DNA of 64,000 bases from VXYL01 sp965243095 (GCA_965243095.1 OZ251530.1:2728001-2792000), one strand, 5' to 3'; positions 9,469 through 19,849 are shown, counted from the first letter of the stretch. The notes: generated from the letters alone by a model not told the origin. A program made the numbers and translations.

Positions 9469-10517
9469 CGCTGCTGACGCTGAATCCGCTCGCCGTCAAG
9501 CAGTGGCGGCGGTTTCGCTCGATCAAGCGCGGCTACTGGTCCGCCGTCCTGCTTGGCGTGTGCGTCCTGCTCTCGCTGGGGGCGGAGGTGCTGGTGAACA
9601 GCCGGGCGTTGGTGGTTTCCTACCAAGGCGAGTGGTTCTTCCCCACCTACGGCGGGTTCGTGCCCGGGCGCGCGTTCGGGTTGGATTACGACCACGAAAC
9701 CAACTACCGCGAGCTGAAAGCCGTGCTGGCCGAGCGCGGCGAGGGCGATTGGGTGCTGCTGCCGCCGGTGGCCTACGACGCCTTGGAGAACGACCTGCGC
9801 GAAGACGCCTATCCGCCGTATCCGCCTTCGTTCGCCAGCGGCCACTACCTCGGCACGGATTCCACCGGCCGCGACGTGCTGGCGCGGCTGGTGTACGGCT
9901 TTCGCACGGCGATGGGCTTCGCCTTCACCCTGCTGCTGTGCAGCTACGTCATCGGCATCGCCATCGGCTGCGCGATGGGCTTCTGGGGCGGCGCGTTCGA
10001 TCTGCTCTTTCAACGCCTGATCGAGATTTGGAACCTAGTGCCGTTCCTGTTCGTGATCATGATCGTCGCCAGCATCGTGGTGCCGGACTTCTGGACCTTG
10101 ATGCTGCTCATGGTGGCGTTCGGCTGGACGCAGATGACGTGGTACATGCGCACCTCCACCTACAAGGAGAAGGCGCGGGAGTACGTCCTGGCGGCGCGCG
10201 CCTTGGGGGCGTCCAGTGCGCGTATGATTGGCGGACACATTCTGCCGAACGCCATCTCCGTGATCGTCACCTTCATTCCGTTCTCCATCGCCGGCGGCGT
10301 CACCGCGCTCACGGCGTTGGACTACCTGGGCTTCGGCTTGCCGCCGCCCACGCCGAGTTGGGGCGAGATGCTGGCGCAGGGCACCAACCACTTGGAGTCG
10401 CCGTGGATCGTCACCTCCGTGGTGGCGGCGATGGTGGCGGTGCTGCTGATGGTCGCCTACGTGGGCGAAGCCATCCGCGAAGCGTTCGACCCGAAAAAGT
10501 TCACCTACTACGAGTGA
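9465..10517 (+). CDS. yejE: Peptide ABC importer permease, YejE-like
   Basis: A 350-residue second permease of the importer. The start is the GTG at 9465, overlapping the yejB stop; an open frame continues upstream but only as a shadow of yejB. A large periplasmic segment after the first helix (about residues 40-125, including VSYQGEWFFPTYGGFVPG) is a hallmark of YejE-type permeases. The EAA loop EYVLAARALGASSARMIGGHILPN is present. It pairs with YejB to form the membrane channel. The binding-protein gene starts 7 nt downstream of its stop. Confidence 0.85.
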   Translation: MTLLTLNPLAVKQWRRFRSIKRGYWSAVLLGVCVLLSLGAEVLVNSRALVVSYQGEWFFPTYGGFVPGRAFGLDYDHETNYRELKAVLAERGEGDWVLLPPVAYDALENDLREDAYPPYPPSFASGHYLGTDSTGRDVLARLVYGFRTAMGFAFTLLLCSYVIGIAIGCAMGFWGGAFDLLFQRLIEIWNLVPFLFVIMIVASIVVPDFWTLMLLMVAFGWTQMTWYMRTSTYKEKAREYVLAARALGASSARMIGGHILPNAISVIVTFIPFSIAGGVTALTALDYLGFGLPPPTPSWGEMLAQGTNHLESPWIVTSVVAAMVAVLLMVAYVGEAIREAFDPKKFTYYE

Positions 10518-10524
10518 GGCCGAA

Positions 10525-12480
10525 ATGAAACGAACCCATCAAAGCCGGCGCGGCCTTCTTCGCGCTGGCGGCGCGGCGCTGGCCGCGCTGCTGATCGCCG
10601 GATGCGGCGCGAAGCTGGGCGAAGACGCGCCGCCGGATGTCCCGGAACAGACGCCGCCCACCGCCGGCGTCGAGCTGCCGCCCATCGTCGTGCAGGAAGG
10701 CGACGGCCTGCCGGACTCGCTGCCGGCGGACTTGGTGTGGGAGACCAACAACGAGGATCCCACCTTCGCCTCGCCGGAGGCGAAACGCGGCGGGACGTTC
10801 CGCACGTACATGGAATCGTTTCCACTGACGTTGCGCACCGTAGGGCCGGATTCCAACGGTGCCTTCGCGGGCTTTCTCCGCTACAACCGGCTGGGTCTTG
10901 TCACTTATCACCCGAATACCCGCCGTCCCATTCCGGTGCTGGCCACGCACTGGGCGTTCGGCGCGGACGGACGCAGCATCTACTACAAGATCAATCCCAA
11001 GGCGCGTTGGTCCGACGGCGTGCCGGTGACCGCGGACGATTTCGTCTTCTCCTTGCAGTTCCATCGCTCCAAAGAGATCGTCGCGCCGTGGTACAACAAC
11101 TACTACACCGACCGCATCCGCGACGTGAAGCGCTACGACGACCACACCATCGGCATCCAAGGGGCGGAGCCGAAGCCTGTTGCGGAAATGCATTACCAGT
11201 ACGCCTTCGGCCCGCAGCCGCGGCACTTTCATGTGCTGAGCGAAAACTGGGTGCGCGACTACAACTGGAAGATCGAGCCGAACACCGGCCCGTACCAGAT
11301 CGGCAAGGTGGAGAAAGGCAAGTACATCGAACTGCACCGCAAAGCCGATTGGTGGGCGAACGACCTCACCTACTTCCGGCATCGTTTCAACCCGGACAAG
11401 GTGCGCGTGCGCGTCATCCGCGACATGAACATCGCCTTCACGCACTTTGTGAAGGGCGAACTGGATGCGTTCGGCTTGGTGGTGCCCACGTTCTGGCACG
11501 AGAAAGCCACCGGCGAGCCCTTCGACGCCGGCTACATAGCGAAATACTGGTTCTACAACGACTTGCCGGTGCCTTCCGCGGGAATGTTCCTGAACGAATC
11601 GGACCCCATCTTGGCCGACCCGCAAGTGCGCTATGGACTTGCCCACGCCATGAACTTCGACCGCGTGATCAAAACCGTGCTGCGCCGCGATTACATACGC
11701 CTGCCCACTTTTCAACTTGGTTTCGGCGATTACGACAACCGCGAGATCAAGCCGCGCCCGTTCGACTTGGACAAAGCCGACGAGTATTTCCGAGCGGCCG
11801 GTTTCGCCAAACGCGACGCGGATGGCATTCGCGTCAACGAGGCAGGCGTGCGCTTGTCGCTGCGCGTCACCTACGGCTATCCGCATCACACGCCACGCTT
11901 GGTGGTGCTGCAGGAGGAGGCCAAGAAGGCCGGCGTGAAGTTGGAGCTGCAACAGCTGGACGCCAGCAATTCGTTCAAGCACCTGCAGGAGAAGAAGCAC
12001 CAGATCGGCTGGATGACATGGAACAGCCAAGGACTTTCGCCGCGCTATTGGGAACACTTCCACTCCGTGAACGCGAACAAGACGCAGACCAACAACATCA
12101 CCAACCACGCCGATCCCGCCATGGACGAGTTGATCATGGCCTACCGCGGGTCCGCGGACAAAGCCGAGCGCGTCGTTTTGGCGCGGCGCTTGGAGCAGAT
12201 GGTGCACGACGCCGGCGCGGTGATACCCACGTTTCAGGTGCCGTACACCCGCGCCGGCGCGTGGCGCTGGGTGAAGTTGCCGGCCTGGCTGGGGACCCGC
12301 ACATCCGGTTCGCTGTTCAATTCGCAAGCGCTGTCCGCGGGCAGTTTCTCGAGTGGCGGCTTGTTCTGGATCGACGAGGACGAGAAGGCGCGCGTCTTGC
12401 AAGCCAAGGATGACGGCGAGACGTTCGACCCGATCACCATCGTCAACCGGGATTTCGCGCAAGCCGGGGCCAGCGGCTGA
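10525..12480 (+). CDS. yejA: Peptide-binding lipoprotein, YejA-like (SBP family 5)
   Basis: A 651-residue extracellular solute-binding protein. A lipoprotein signal (residues 1-27, lipobox LIAGC) implies membrane anchoring in the periplasm. The mature region has SBP_bac_5 features: RWSDGVPVTADDFVFS, GPYQIGKVEKGKYIEL and RYGLAHAMNFDRVI. It would capture oligopeptides and hand them to YejBE. A Tat-like RRGLLRAGG stretch lies within the signal, but the lipobox makes lipidation the simpler reading. It lies third in a tight operon, 11 nt before the first ATPase gene. Confidence 0.85.
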   Translation: MKRTHQSRRGLLRAGGAALAALLIAGCGAKLGEDAPPDVPEQTPPTAGVELPPIVVQEGDGLPDSLPADLVWETNNEDPTFASPEAKRGGTFRTYMESFPLTLRTVGPDSNGAFAGFLRYNRLGLVTYHPNTRRPIPVLATHWAFGADGRSIYYKINPKARWSDGVPVTADDFVFSLQFHRSKEIVAPWYNNYYTDRIRDVKRYDDHTIGIQGAEPKPVAEMHYQYAFGPQPRHFHVLSENWVRDYNWKIEPNTGPYQIGKVEKGKYIELHRKADWWANDLTYFRHRFNPDKVRVRVIRDMNIAFTHFVKGELDAFGLVVPTFWHEKATGEPFDAGYIAKYWFYNDLPVPSAGMFLNESDPILADPQVRYGLAHAMNFDRVIKTVLRRDYIRLPTFQLGFGDYDNREIKPRPFDLDKADEYFRAAGFAKRDADGIRVNEAGVRLSLRVTYGYPHHTPRLVVLQEEAKKAGVKLELQQLDASNSFKHLQEKKHQIGWMTWNSQGLSPRYWEHFHSVNANKTQTNNITNHADPAMDELIMAYRGSADKAERVVLARRLEQMVHDAGAVIPTFQVPYTRAGAWRWVKLPAWLGTRTSGSLFNSQALSAGSFSSGGLFWIDEDEKARVLQAKDDGETFDPITIVNRDFAQAGASG

Positions 12481-12491
12481 AAGCCAAGCCC

Positions 12492-13469
<978 letters not shown>

Positions 13470-13518
13470 ACGCGCGCATGGCCTGGGAGCGCGGGCGTCT
13501 CGCCCGCACATTCGTCGC

Positions 13519-14583
13519 ATGAGCGAAAGCGCCAACGCGCCTGCGGCCGAGGCCGCCGCCGCGCCGCCGGCCGCCGACCCGGCCGAACCTCTCTTGCGCG
13601 TCCGCGGCCTAACCAAACACTTCCCCGTGCGCGGCGGCGTGCTGCAGCGCACGCTCGGCTGGGTCCACGCGGTAGACAGTGTTTCGTTCGACTTGCGCGC
13701 CGGCGAGACGCTGGGCTTGGTGGGCGAATCCGGCTGCGGCAAGAGCACGGTCGGCAAAACCCTGTTGCGCCTGCACGAACCCACCGCCGGCGCCGTGTTC
13801 TTCGAAGGCCGCGACATCACCCAAATGAAACGCGCCGAGTTGCGCCGCCTGCGGCGCGACATCCAAATCGTGCTGCAAGACCCGTTCGAATCCCTCAACG
13901 CCCGCCACACCGTGGGCAAAATCTTGGAGGAACCGTTCGTCATCCACCGTTTGCACACCCCGGCGGAGCGCCGCCACCGCGTCACCGAGCTGCTGGAGCG
14001 TGTCGGCCTCGACGCCGCCGCCGCCAACCGCTTCCCGCACGAGTTCTCCGGCGGCCAGCGCCAGCGCATCGGCATCGCCCGCGCCATCGCCCTGCGCCCC
14101 AAGCTCATCGTTTGCGACGAGGCGGTTTCCGCGCTGGACGTCTCCATCCAATCGCAGATCATCAACCTGCTGCTGGAACTGCAACGCGAAATGCGCTTGG
14201 CGCTGATCTTCATCGCCCACGATCTCGCGGTGGTGAAGCACGTCTCCGACCACATCGCCGTGATGTACCTCGGCGAAGTGGTGGAGTCCGCCCCCGCCAA
14301 AGCCCTCCACGCCGCGCCCCGCCATCCCTACACGCAAGCGCTGATCTCCGCCATCCCCGTGCCGGAGCCCGGCGCCCGCCGCCAGCGCATCGTCCTGCGC
14401 GGCGACGTGCCCTCGCCCATCGACCCACCCACCGGCTGCCGCTTCCACACCCGCTGCGTGTACGCGCAACCGGACTGCGAACAACGCCAACCACAGTTGG
14501 AAGCGGTTGCCGCGGACGCCGCGGTGGCCTGCCGCTACTGGCGCGAACTCAATGCTGCGCCCACCATCGCCGAGAGCGCGTGA
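13519..14583 (+). CDS. Peptide ABC importer ATPase, OppF/DppF-like
   Basis: A 354-residue ATP-binding subunit, partner of the preceding ATPase. It has an Ala/Pro-rich N-terminal extension of about 25 residues, Walker A GESGCGKST, signature FSGGQRQR, Walker B LIVCDEAVSALD and the C-terminal cysteine cap (CRFHTRCVYAQPDC). It completes a five-gene importer. No terminator is evident after its stop, and the next genes run on the opposite strand. Confidence 0.85.
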   Translation: MSESANAPAAEAAAAPPAADPAEPLLRVRGLTKHFPVRGGVLQRTLGWVHAVDSVSFDLRAGETLGLVGESGCGKSTVGKTLLRLHEPTAGAVFFEGRDITQMKRAELRRLRRDIQIVLQDPFESLNARHTVGKILEEPFVIHRLHTPAERRHRVTELLERVGLDAAAANRFPHEFSGGQRQRIGIARAIALRPKLIVCDEAVSALDVSIQSQIINLLLELQREMRLALIFIAHDLAVVKHVSDHIAVMYLGEVVESAPAKALHAAPRHPYTQALISAIPVPEPGARRQRIVLRGDVPSPIDPPTGCRFHTRCVYAQPDCEQRQPQLEAVAADAAVACRYWRELNAAPTIAESA

Positions 14584-14607
14584 CAAACGACGGCTTCCGC
14601 TCTGGGG

Positions 14608-14822
14608 TCAATATCTGTCTTGCGCTTCTCGCACTTCCCGTTGCATTTTCCGTTGCAACTTGCGATACCGCCGGCACCAAACCAAGTTGGTGACGGAGTA
14701 GGCCGCCCACAAACAAATCAGCCACACCCCAGATCGTTCGGCATTCCGGTGCCGTAGACCAAAGCCATACCGCCGAGGTACAGCACACTCCAAAAGATGT
14801 ATTCCCAAGACCATTTCTCCAT
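14608..14822 (-). pseudogene. Small membrane protein paralogue, frameshifted
   Basis: Read from the ATG at 14822, the frame gives MEKWSWEYIFWSVLYLGG...GTGMPNDLG and then stops early. A one-base shift in a run of four G's (about 14727-14732) restores VWLICLWAAYSVTNL and a basic tail ending REAQDRY at 14608. The restored protein lines up with the intact neighbour 14828-15094 (GTGMPNDVGMWLSCLW) and with 45836-46066. One missing G explains the break. It starts 5 nt after the neighbour's stop, so the two are a tandem duplication. It could be a sequencing error in a homopolymer; otherwise it is a recent pseudogene. Confidence 0.6.
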
Positions 14823-14827
14823 CGTCA

Positions 14828-15094
14828 TCAAGATCCGTCTCGCGCCTCTCGCGCTTCCCGTTGCGCCTTGCGCAACCGCCTCCACCAAACGCAAGCGGTG
14901 ACGAAGTGGCCCAACCACAAGCAACTCAACCACATCCCCACGTCGTTCGGCATCCCGGTTCCGCTGACGATGGCCAAACCGCTGACGTACAGCACGGTGG
15001 ACACTATGACGTCCAAAGCCCATTTGTTCGAGGCGGATTTGGGATTGTCCCCAAGCCACCATTTCGCTTGCGTGATCTTGGTCAAAGCGATCAT
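14828..15094 (-). CDS. Small two-helix membrane protein
   Basis: An 88-residue protein from the ATG at 15094, which is preceded by GAGAGA; an in-frame ATG at 15127 is also possible. Two hydrophobic segments (VIVSTVLYVSGLAIVSG and MWLSCLWLGHFVTACVWW) are followed by a highly charged tail, RRLRKAQREAREARDGS. It shares the AKW-GxNPK start, the central LWLGHFVTA-VWWRR and the tail with 45836-46066, and is tandem with a frameshifted copy at 14608-14822. No known function. The conservation of three copies in one window supports it as a real gene. Confidence 0.55.
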   Translation of the reverse strand: MIALTKITQAKWWLGDNPKSASNKWALDVIVSTVLYVSGLAIVSGTGMPNDVGMWLSCLWLGHFVTACVWWRRLRKAQREAREARDGS

Positions 15095-15165
15095 TCTCTC
15101 GCGCCCGGCACTCCGCAAAGGGGGCAAGGGCGGTGAGCCACATCATACACGGTTTGCGGGTTTGG

Positions 15166-18100
15166 TCAGTCGGGCGAAGCGGCCTCCGGCATGATCACCT
15201 GCCAGCGAATCGCATCCGCCACCACGACTTGGCCGTTCGTGCGCGTGCCGACCGCGAGCGTTGCCACACCCGCTGGCAGTTCATACTCGCCCAGCTTGTT
15301 CCAGCCGCCGGTTGCCGCCCGGCCGTCGAACGCGATGGCCTGATCCAGCGTTCCCGCGCGCAAGCGCAACGCAAAGTCGCCCAATCGCCCAAGGCTGCGC
15401 GGCGGCAGGTGGTAGTCCAAGCGCCAGCGTCCGGCAACCGGCAGTTCGGCGCGGAACAGCGCTTGCTGGCCGCCGTTCGCCGGCAACGCCCACGCCACGG
15501 TGCGCCGATAGCGCCCCATCGCCGTGGGACTGTACATCCGTCGCCAGCGGCCGGGGCCCACCGGCGACGCCGCCAAGCCCGCGTCCAGCAGCGGTCGCGG
15601 CCCGAAGCGGTCGAACAGGCCCTGTCGCGGCGAGGCGCCCCGCACCGAGAAGCCGGCGCTCAAGTCGTCCACCACGATGCCGTGCGCAGGCGTCCGCCGC
15701 CAAGTGCTCGTGCGCGCGCCGACAAACGCCTCGGCGTTTTCCGTCTCCCGGTGCGCGGTCACGACGGGCACCAGACTGGGTTCCCGATTCAACGAGAGGT
15801 AGGTGTGCAACCAAAGTTGCGAAGGCGCTTGGGGCGTGGCCATGCCGACTTCCACCGCCGAGTATGGTTCGATCAACAGCGGGCGTGTGCGCACCGATTC
15901 CGCGACCCAAGGGAACTGGTGCGTGCTGACGAACGCGAGTCCCGGCGTGGATGTCTCGTTGTGCAAGTGCAGGCGAACGTGGTGGCCGTTGCCGTCGGGA
16001 GCGGGCGCGACGACCGCTTCCGATGCCGCGAACCCAGGCAGCGTCTTTCGCGTCAACCAATGCTCCACCACCGTCAACACGGCTTGGTCGTCCGCCGCGC
16101 CCACGAGATCCGCCGCCTCGAACGCGCCGCCGGCGAAGCGCTGGCGCAGCCGCGCCAACAGGGCGGCCGTGCGTTCGCGCCCCAGCGCTTCCACGATGGC
16201 GTTGGCCGTGCGGCTCGCCCGCAACACGCTCGCGTAGGCCGCCCGTTCGGCGGCGCGCGGGTCATCGGACGGCGCGGCTGCACCGGTTTCGAGCGCGTAT
16301 TCCCAAACGTCAGGCCGATCTGGGCGCGACGATTGCGGCTCTAGGGACGCCCAATTCCCACCCAGCGCGTTGTTGACGAGATTGACCACCAGCGCGGCGG
16401 GAGGCGCGTCCGCAGCGAAAGAGTGCGCGAGGGTTTCCGCCGGCAATTGGTGGTAGGCGTATTGTGGCGGCACCACGAGCAGCAAATACGTCAAGTCTCG
16501 GCAAAGCGCATCCACCGCTGGGGCGGCTGGCCCGCGCGCGCCGGTCACCGCGCCGAACACGTTGAACACGAACGCCCGGTAGAGGTCGCCGCCGTGGTGG
16601 TCGGTGCGCAGAAACTCCTTCAATAGCTGCATCCGGCCCTCGGCCGGGCCGGACGCGAACATCGCCAAGCGCTTCTCGAAGCGAACCGTTGCGAGCGGCT
16701 CGCGCACCGCGAGCACGCCGGGCAGATGCAGCGCCGAACGCAGATGCCCACCGCCGCGGTAGACGCGCAACCGCGCCGGCACCTCCACCAGGGAAAGACC
16801 CTCGTACGGATACGGCAATCCCACCTGCCGAGCCGCGGCGAAGAGTTCGCGCACCTGGCGGGCCAGCTCCTCGCCATCGCCCACCAACCGCGCCAAGTTG
16901 TCCATGTGCGCGGGCGCCGCCAGCACTTCCACCCGCACGCCATCCGCCGCCAGCTCGCGTTGCGCGAACGGCGCCGCGAACAGCGCCACTTCGCGCACCG
17001 GCGCGGCCGGATGGAACACAAAGCCGTCGGCGACGGGCCTTCGCAACCCGGGCCCCGCCACCAACCACTCAGGCGGCACCGTTACTTTGAGATCAACTTG
17101 GAAGAAATCGCGCCGCGCACCCGCGCCCTCGATGTTGGCGCCCGGCATCGGCAGCCAATACGCGCCGGGCATCAGCGCCACATACGTTTCCTCGAACAAC
17201 GACGCCTCACGCCCAAGTTGCCAAATCCGATTGCGCGCGCTCACCCGGAACGGATCCACGGCACCATCGAGATACGCGAACCTCGCGTCCGGTACGCCCA
17301 CCGCCCCCAGCCCCAACGTCCGGCTCGCGCCGGGCATCAGCGGATCGGTCAATCGAATTGTCAACAGCCCCCGCTCGTGCTCGAAACCCGCCATCCCTTC
17401 CATCCGCAAAGCCGAGATGCTCATCCCCGGGTTGAAACTGAACACGAGACGGGACAGCGGCGCATCTCCCGCCGCCGTCAACGTGAGCTCGATGTCGATG
17501 GCCAGCCGCTCGCCGGGCGCGATGGCGATCGCTCCGGCAAGACGCTGGACGTCCAACGCCGCCACACCCGCCTTCGCCGCGGCCTGGTGTGTTCGCAACC
17601 ACTCGCCACGCAATTCCACGCCGTGCCCTTGCCAAACCACCGCCAAGGCCAGACCCAAGCCGCCGGCGATGGCCGCGGCGCCACCCCGGAACGCCGCCTT
17701 GCGTACCACAAGCTCATCTTCCAGACGCGGGGCGAACCGAGCGGCGAGCACGATCAACCCAAACGCCGCCGCCAAGATCGCGGTGCGTTGCCCGAACGCG
17801 AACCCGTCGGCGAAGCGTGGCGCCAGATCCGAACCGAAGCCAACCGGCGCCGCGAACGGCAACAACGCTTCGTGCAAGTACACGGGAAGGTTCGCCGCCA
17901 GCCACGCCAACAACCCCAGCAAAGCCGCCGCGCCCAACAACACTGCGACTCGGCTATGCAAACAGGACGCCAACGCCAACACGACCGCGCCCCAGACCGC
18001 CAACGCCGGCAGCAAATCCACAAACAGGAACGAGACGAGCGAAATCGACTCGATGACATCGCCCATCCACCAACCCGTCGCCCGCGCCACCGCCCCGAAC

Positions 18101-18507
18101 GCCTGCACCGCGCAAAGCGCTGCCACGGCCGGAAGCCAAACCACCGCCACCCCGGCCGCCAACCGCCCGCAAAGCCGCGCCGCGTTCGACGCCGGGCGCG
18201 AGTCCAACACTTCCGCAACGCCGGCCCGCTCGTCGCGATGGCCGCCATCGAACAAGACGAACAGCAAGCCCACCAAACACAGCCACAACACCGGCTCGCC
18301 GAACTGCCCGATGAGAAACCGCGGCAAGGAGTACGCGGATGCCAGATACGGCACCGGGTTGTCCGCGTGCCAATACATGTAGCCGCCAGACAGCCAAACG
18401 GTGAACGCCACCACCGCGCAGCCAAACAGTCTCCCCCGCGCCGAACGCCACGCGCTGCGGACCTCGGCGACGGCGCATGCCGACACCGTGTTGATGATCG
18501 GAAGCAA
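15166..18507 (-). CDS. ABC-2-permease/M1-peptidase-like membrane protein, full length
   Basis: A 1113-residue protein. Residues 1-290 hold about eight hydrophobic segments, an ABC-2 permease-like domain. Residues 300-850 resemble the M1 aminopeptidase-like region of permease-peptidase fusions but lack HEXXH. At the corresponding place there is only YHQLPAETLAHSF, so zinc catalysis is unlikely. The C-terminal 150 residues (WNKLGEYELPAGVATL, VVADAIRWQV) look like a Golvesin/Xly-type domain. It is a paralogue of the protein at 1-2778 in opposite orientation, bracketing the 3-15 kb segment. No ABC ATPase gene accompanies it. A candidate promoter lies at 18543-18571. Confidence 0.65.
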   Translation of the reverse strand: MLPIINTVSACAVAEVRSAWRSARGRLFGCAVVAFTVWLSGGYMYWHADNPVPYLASAYSLPRFLIGQFGEPVLWLCLVGLLFVLFDGGHRDERAGVAEVLDSRPASNAARLCGRLAAGVAVVWLPAVAALCAVQAFGAVARATGWWMGDVIESISLVSFLFVDLLPALAVWGAVVLALASCLHSRVAVLLGAAALLGLLAWLAANLPVYLHEALLPFAAPVGFGSDLAPRFADGFAFGQRTAILAAAFGLIVLAARFAPRLEDELVVRKAAFRGGAAAIAGGLGLALAVVWQGHGVELRGEWLRTHQAAAKAGVAALDVQRLAGAIAIAPGERLAIDIELTLTAAGDAPLSRLVFSFNPGMSISALRMEGMAGFEHERGLLTIRLTDPLMPGASRTLGLGAVGVPDARFAYLDGAVDPFRVSARNRIWQLGREASLFEETYVALMPGAYWLPMPGANIEGAGARRDFFQVDLKVTVPPEWLVAGPGLRRPVADGFVFHPAAPVREVALFAAPFAQRELAADGVRVEVLAAPAHMDNLARLVGDGEELARQVRELFAAARQVGLPYPYEGLSLVEVPARLRVYRGGGHLRSALHLPGVLAVREPLATVRFEKRLAMFASGPAEGRMQLLKEFLRTDHHGGDLYRAFVFNVFGAVTGARGPAAPAVDALCRDLTYLLLVVPPQYAYHQLPAETLAHSFAADAPPAALVVNLVNNALGGNWASLEPQSSRPDRPDVWEYALETGAAAPSDDPRAAERAAYASVLRASRTANAIVEALGRERTAALLARLRQRFAGGAFEAADLVGAADDQAVLTVVEHWLTRKTLPGFAASEAVVAPAPDGNGHHVRLHLHNETSTPGLAFVSTHQFPWVAESVRTRPLLIEPYSAVEVGMATPQAPSQLWLHTYLSLNREPSLVPVVTAHRETENAEAFVGARTSTWRRTPAHGIVVDDLSAGFSVRGASPRQGLFDRFGPRPLLDAGLAASPVGPGRWRRMYSPTAMGRYRRTVAWALPANGGQQALFRAELPVAGRWRLDYHLPPRSLGRLGDFALRLRAGTLDQAIAFDGRAATGGWNKLGEYELPAGVATLAVGTRTNGQVVVADAIRWQVIMPEAASPD

Positions 18508-18542
18508 CGCCGTAACACCAAGAACCGTCCAGTGTTTTCAAT

Positions 18543-18571
18543 ACTATAGGAGCGTGTGCGCCAAAGGTCGA
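18543..18571 (-). promoter_or_regulatory. Candidate promoter for the permease/M1-like gene
   Basis: On the minus strand TCGACC (18566-18571) and TATAGT (18543-18548) are separated by 17 nt, which would start transcription about 30 nt before the ATG at 18507. The -10 is good and the -35 matches four of six consensus bases. It overlaps inverted repeats described separately. Confidence 0.4.
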
Positions 18572-18587
18572 TTTCGCACACCGTGTG
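18554..18587. repeat. Operator-like inverted repeats
   Basis: A perfect 7-bp inverted repeat, GTGTGCG (18554-18560) and CGCACAC (18575-18581), overlaps a second one, CACAC-C-GTGTG (18577-18587). They lie in the divergent region between the permease/M1-like gene and the Rpn-family gene, across the -35 side of the candidate minus-strand promoter. This is a plausible regulator site; no regulator is identified. Confidence 0.35.
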
Positions 18588-18657
18588 AGCAACTACTTAC
18601 ACAAAAAAGCGCAAATGTCTCACATCCGGCCATGGGCCCGCCCGCTACAGTGGCGCG

Positions 18658-19755
18658 ATGGTTCAACAAGACAAACGCGGCCGCCTGCCGCGCGACCCGG
18701 CGTTCAAGCGGATCTGCTCCCACCCGCGAATGATCGCCGACGCGCTGCGCGGCTACGCGGCGAAACCGGGCGGCCCGCTCGATCCGCGCACCGTCGCGGC
18801 GCTGGACTTCCGCACCTTGCGCAAGCTGCCCGCCGAATGGGCGCGGGAGGACTTCCGCCTGCGCCTGAGCGACCAGGTTTGGCGGGTGCGCTTCCGGCGG
18901 GCGCGGGACCGGTCAGATCCGGCCGGCCACCTGCTGATCCTCGTCGAATTCCAGTCGCAACCGCACCCGGACATGGCGCTGCGCATGGCCGGCTACGCGG
19001 TGCGGATCCACGAGGAGTTGGAAGCCGCGGGCGTTGTGCGCCGGGGCGGGCTGCGCCCGCCGATCTTCCCCATGGTGATACACAACGGCCCGGGGCGCTG
19101 GACCGCCCCCACGACGCTGAGCGGCCTGATCGCGAAACCAGCGCTGCCGCTCGCCGCGGCCGCACGGACGAAGGACATTGGGGACGCCCGCTATGTGGCC
19201 GACGACCTAGCGGCGTTCCAGCTGAGCCACGCCTATTTCACGCTTGATTTCCATCGCCACCGGGCGGACGATCCCAGCTCGGACAACGCGATGTCGCTGC
19301 TGATCGGCTTGGAGAGCGCGTCCACTCCGGACGGTCTTCTCCCGTTGCTGCGGGTCTTGCGCGGGTTGACGCCACGGCGCTTGGCGGGGACGATGCTGGA
19401 GTGGACGCTGCGGCGGCTGGGCGTGGACGTGGAAACGGCGGAGGAGATGAGGAGAATGGCGAGTTTGGACGAATTCCATTCGCAGCTTGAGGAACGGGCG
19501 CGGGGCTGGACCGAGCAGTGGTTCGCCGAAGGCGTCGAGCGCGGGCGCGCCGAGGGAGTCGCGGCGCAGCGCGAGGGGCTGCGGCGGCAGGCGGCGTTGC
19601 GGTTCGGCGCGTCGGCGAGGCTTCTGGACGCGCACTTGGAGGGCGTGGGGTCCTCGGCCAAGCTGACCGAAATCGGCGAGTGGCTGGTGGTCGACACGCT
19701 CGACGAGTTGATCGCGAAGATCGAAGCCACCGCGACGGACGGCCGCATCGACTGA
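18658..19755 (+). CDS. Rpn-family recombination-promoting nuclease/putative transposase
   Basis: A 365-residue member of the PD-(D/E)XK Rpn (PDDEXK_Transposase_2 / YhgA-like) family. The core block LLILVEFQSQPHPDMALRMAGY (about residues 90-110) carries the family's ExQ variant of the nuclease motif, and the C-terminal part is the typical charged helical region with EGVERGRAEGV. Rpn proteins are DNA endonucleases reported to promote RecA-independent recombination. It stands 189 bp upstream of csb1 in the same orientation. Its 3' part (19345-19755 plus about 45 bp downstream) recurs at 34011-34476, on the far side of the CRISPR array. Confidence 0.8.
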   Translation: MVQQDKRGRLPRDPAFKRICSHPRMIADALRGYAAKPGGPLDPRTVAALDFRTLRKLPAEWAREDFRLRLSDQVWRVRFRRARDRSDPAGHLLILVEFQSQPHPDMALRMAGYAVRIHEELEAAGVVRRGGLRPPIFPMVIHNGPGRWTAPTTLSGLIAKPALPLAAAARTKDIGDARYVADDLAAFQLSHAYFTLDFHRHRADDPSSDNAMSLLIGLESASTPDGLLPLLRVLRGLTPRRLAGTMLEWTLRRLGVDVETAEEMRRMASLDEFHSQLEERARGWTEQWFAEGVERGRAEGVAAQREGLRRQAALRFGASARLLDAHLEGVGSSAKLTEIGEWLVVDTLDELIAKIEATATDGRID

Positions 19756-19800
19756 CGCCGCCGGTGTGCAGCCACGCCGGCGCAATACCCGCGCAAGCCC
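19345..19800 (+). repeat. Left copy of direct repeat bracketing the CRISPR-Cas locus
   Basis: The 3' third of the Rpn-family gene plus about 45 bp after its stop matches 34011-34476 in the same orientation. The translated parts are about 90% identical. The main difference is a 12-nt insertion in the right copy, which reads EQGIERG instead of ERG. Downstream non-coding similarity (GCCGGCGCAA region) shows that the duplicated unit extends beyond the gene. Confidence 0.75.
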
Positions 19801-19849
19801 ACCGCCGATGGCTTCGGTGCGCCCGAGCGCCGCGGTCGAAAAAAAGTCG

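Noticed and set aside
14718..15146. A 142-residue minus-strand open frame spanning both small membrane proteins
   Set aside because: It joins out-of-frame parts of the intact gene to the first half of its frameshifted neighbour. The homologous reading requires the two separate genes.
16726..18549. A 607-residue plus-strand open frame
   Set aside because: It is antisense to the permease/M1-like protein, very rich in Arg/Gln/His, and has no motif or ribosome site.
18658..19755. The Rpn-family gene as part of a classical IS
   Set aside because: I found no terminal inverted repeats or target duplication around it or around the fragment at 34011. The duplicated unit ends are not IS-like.
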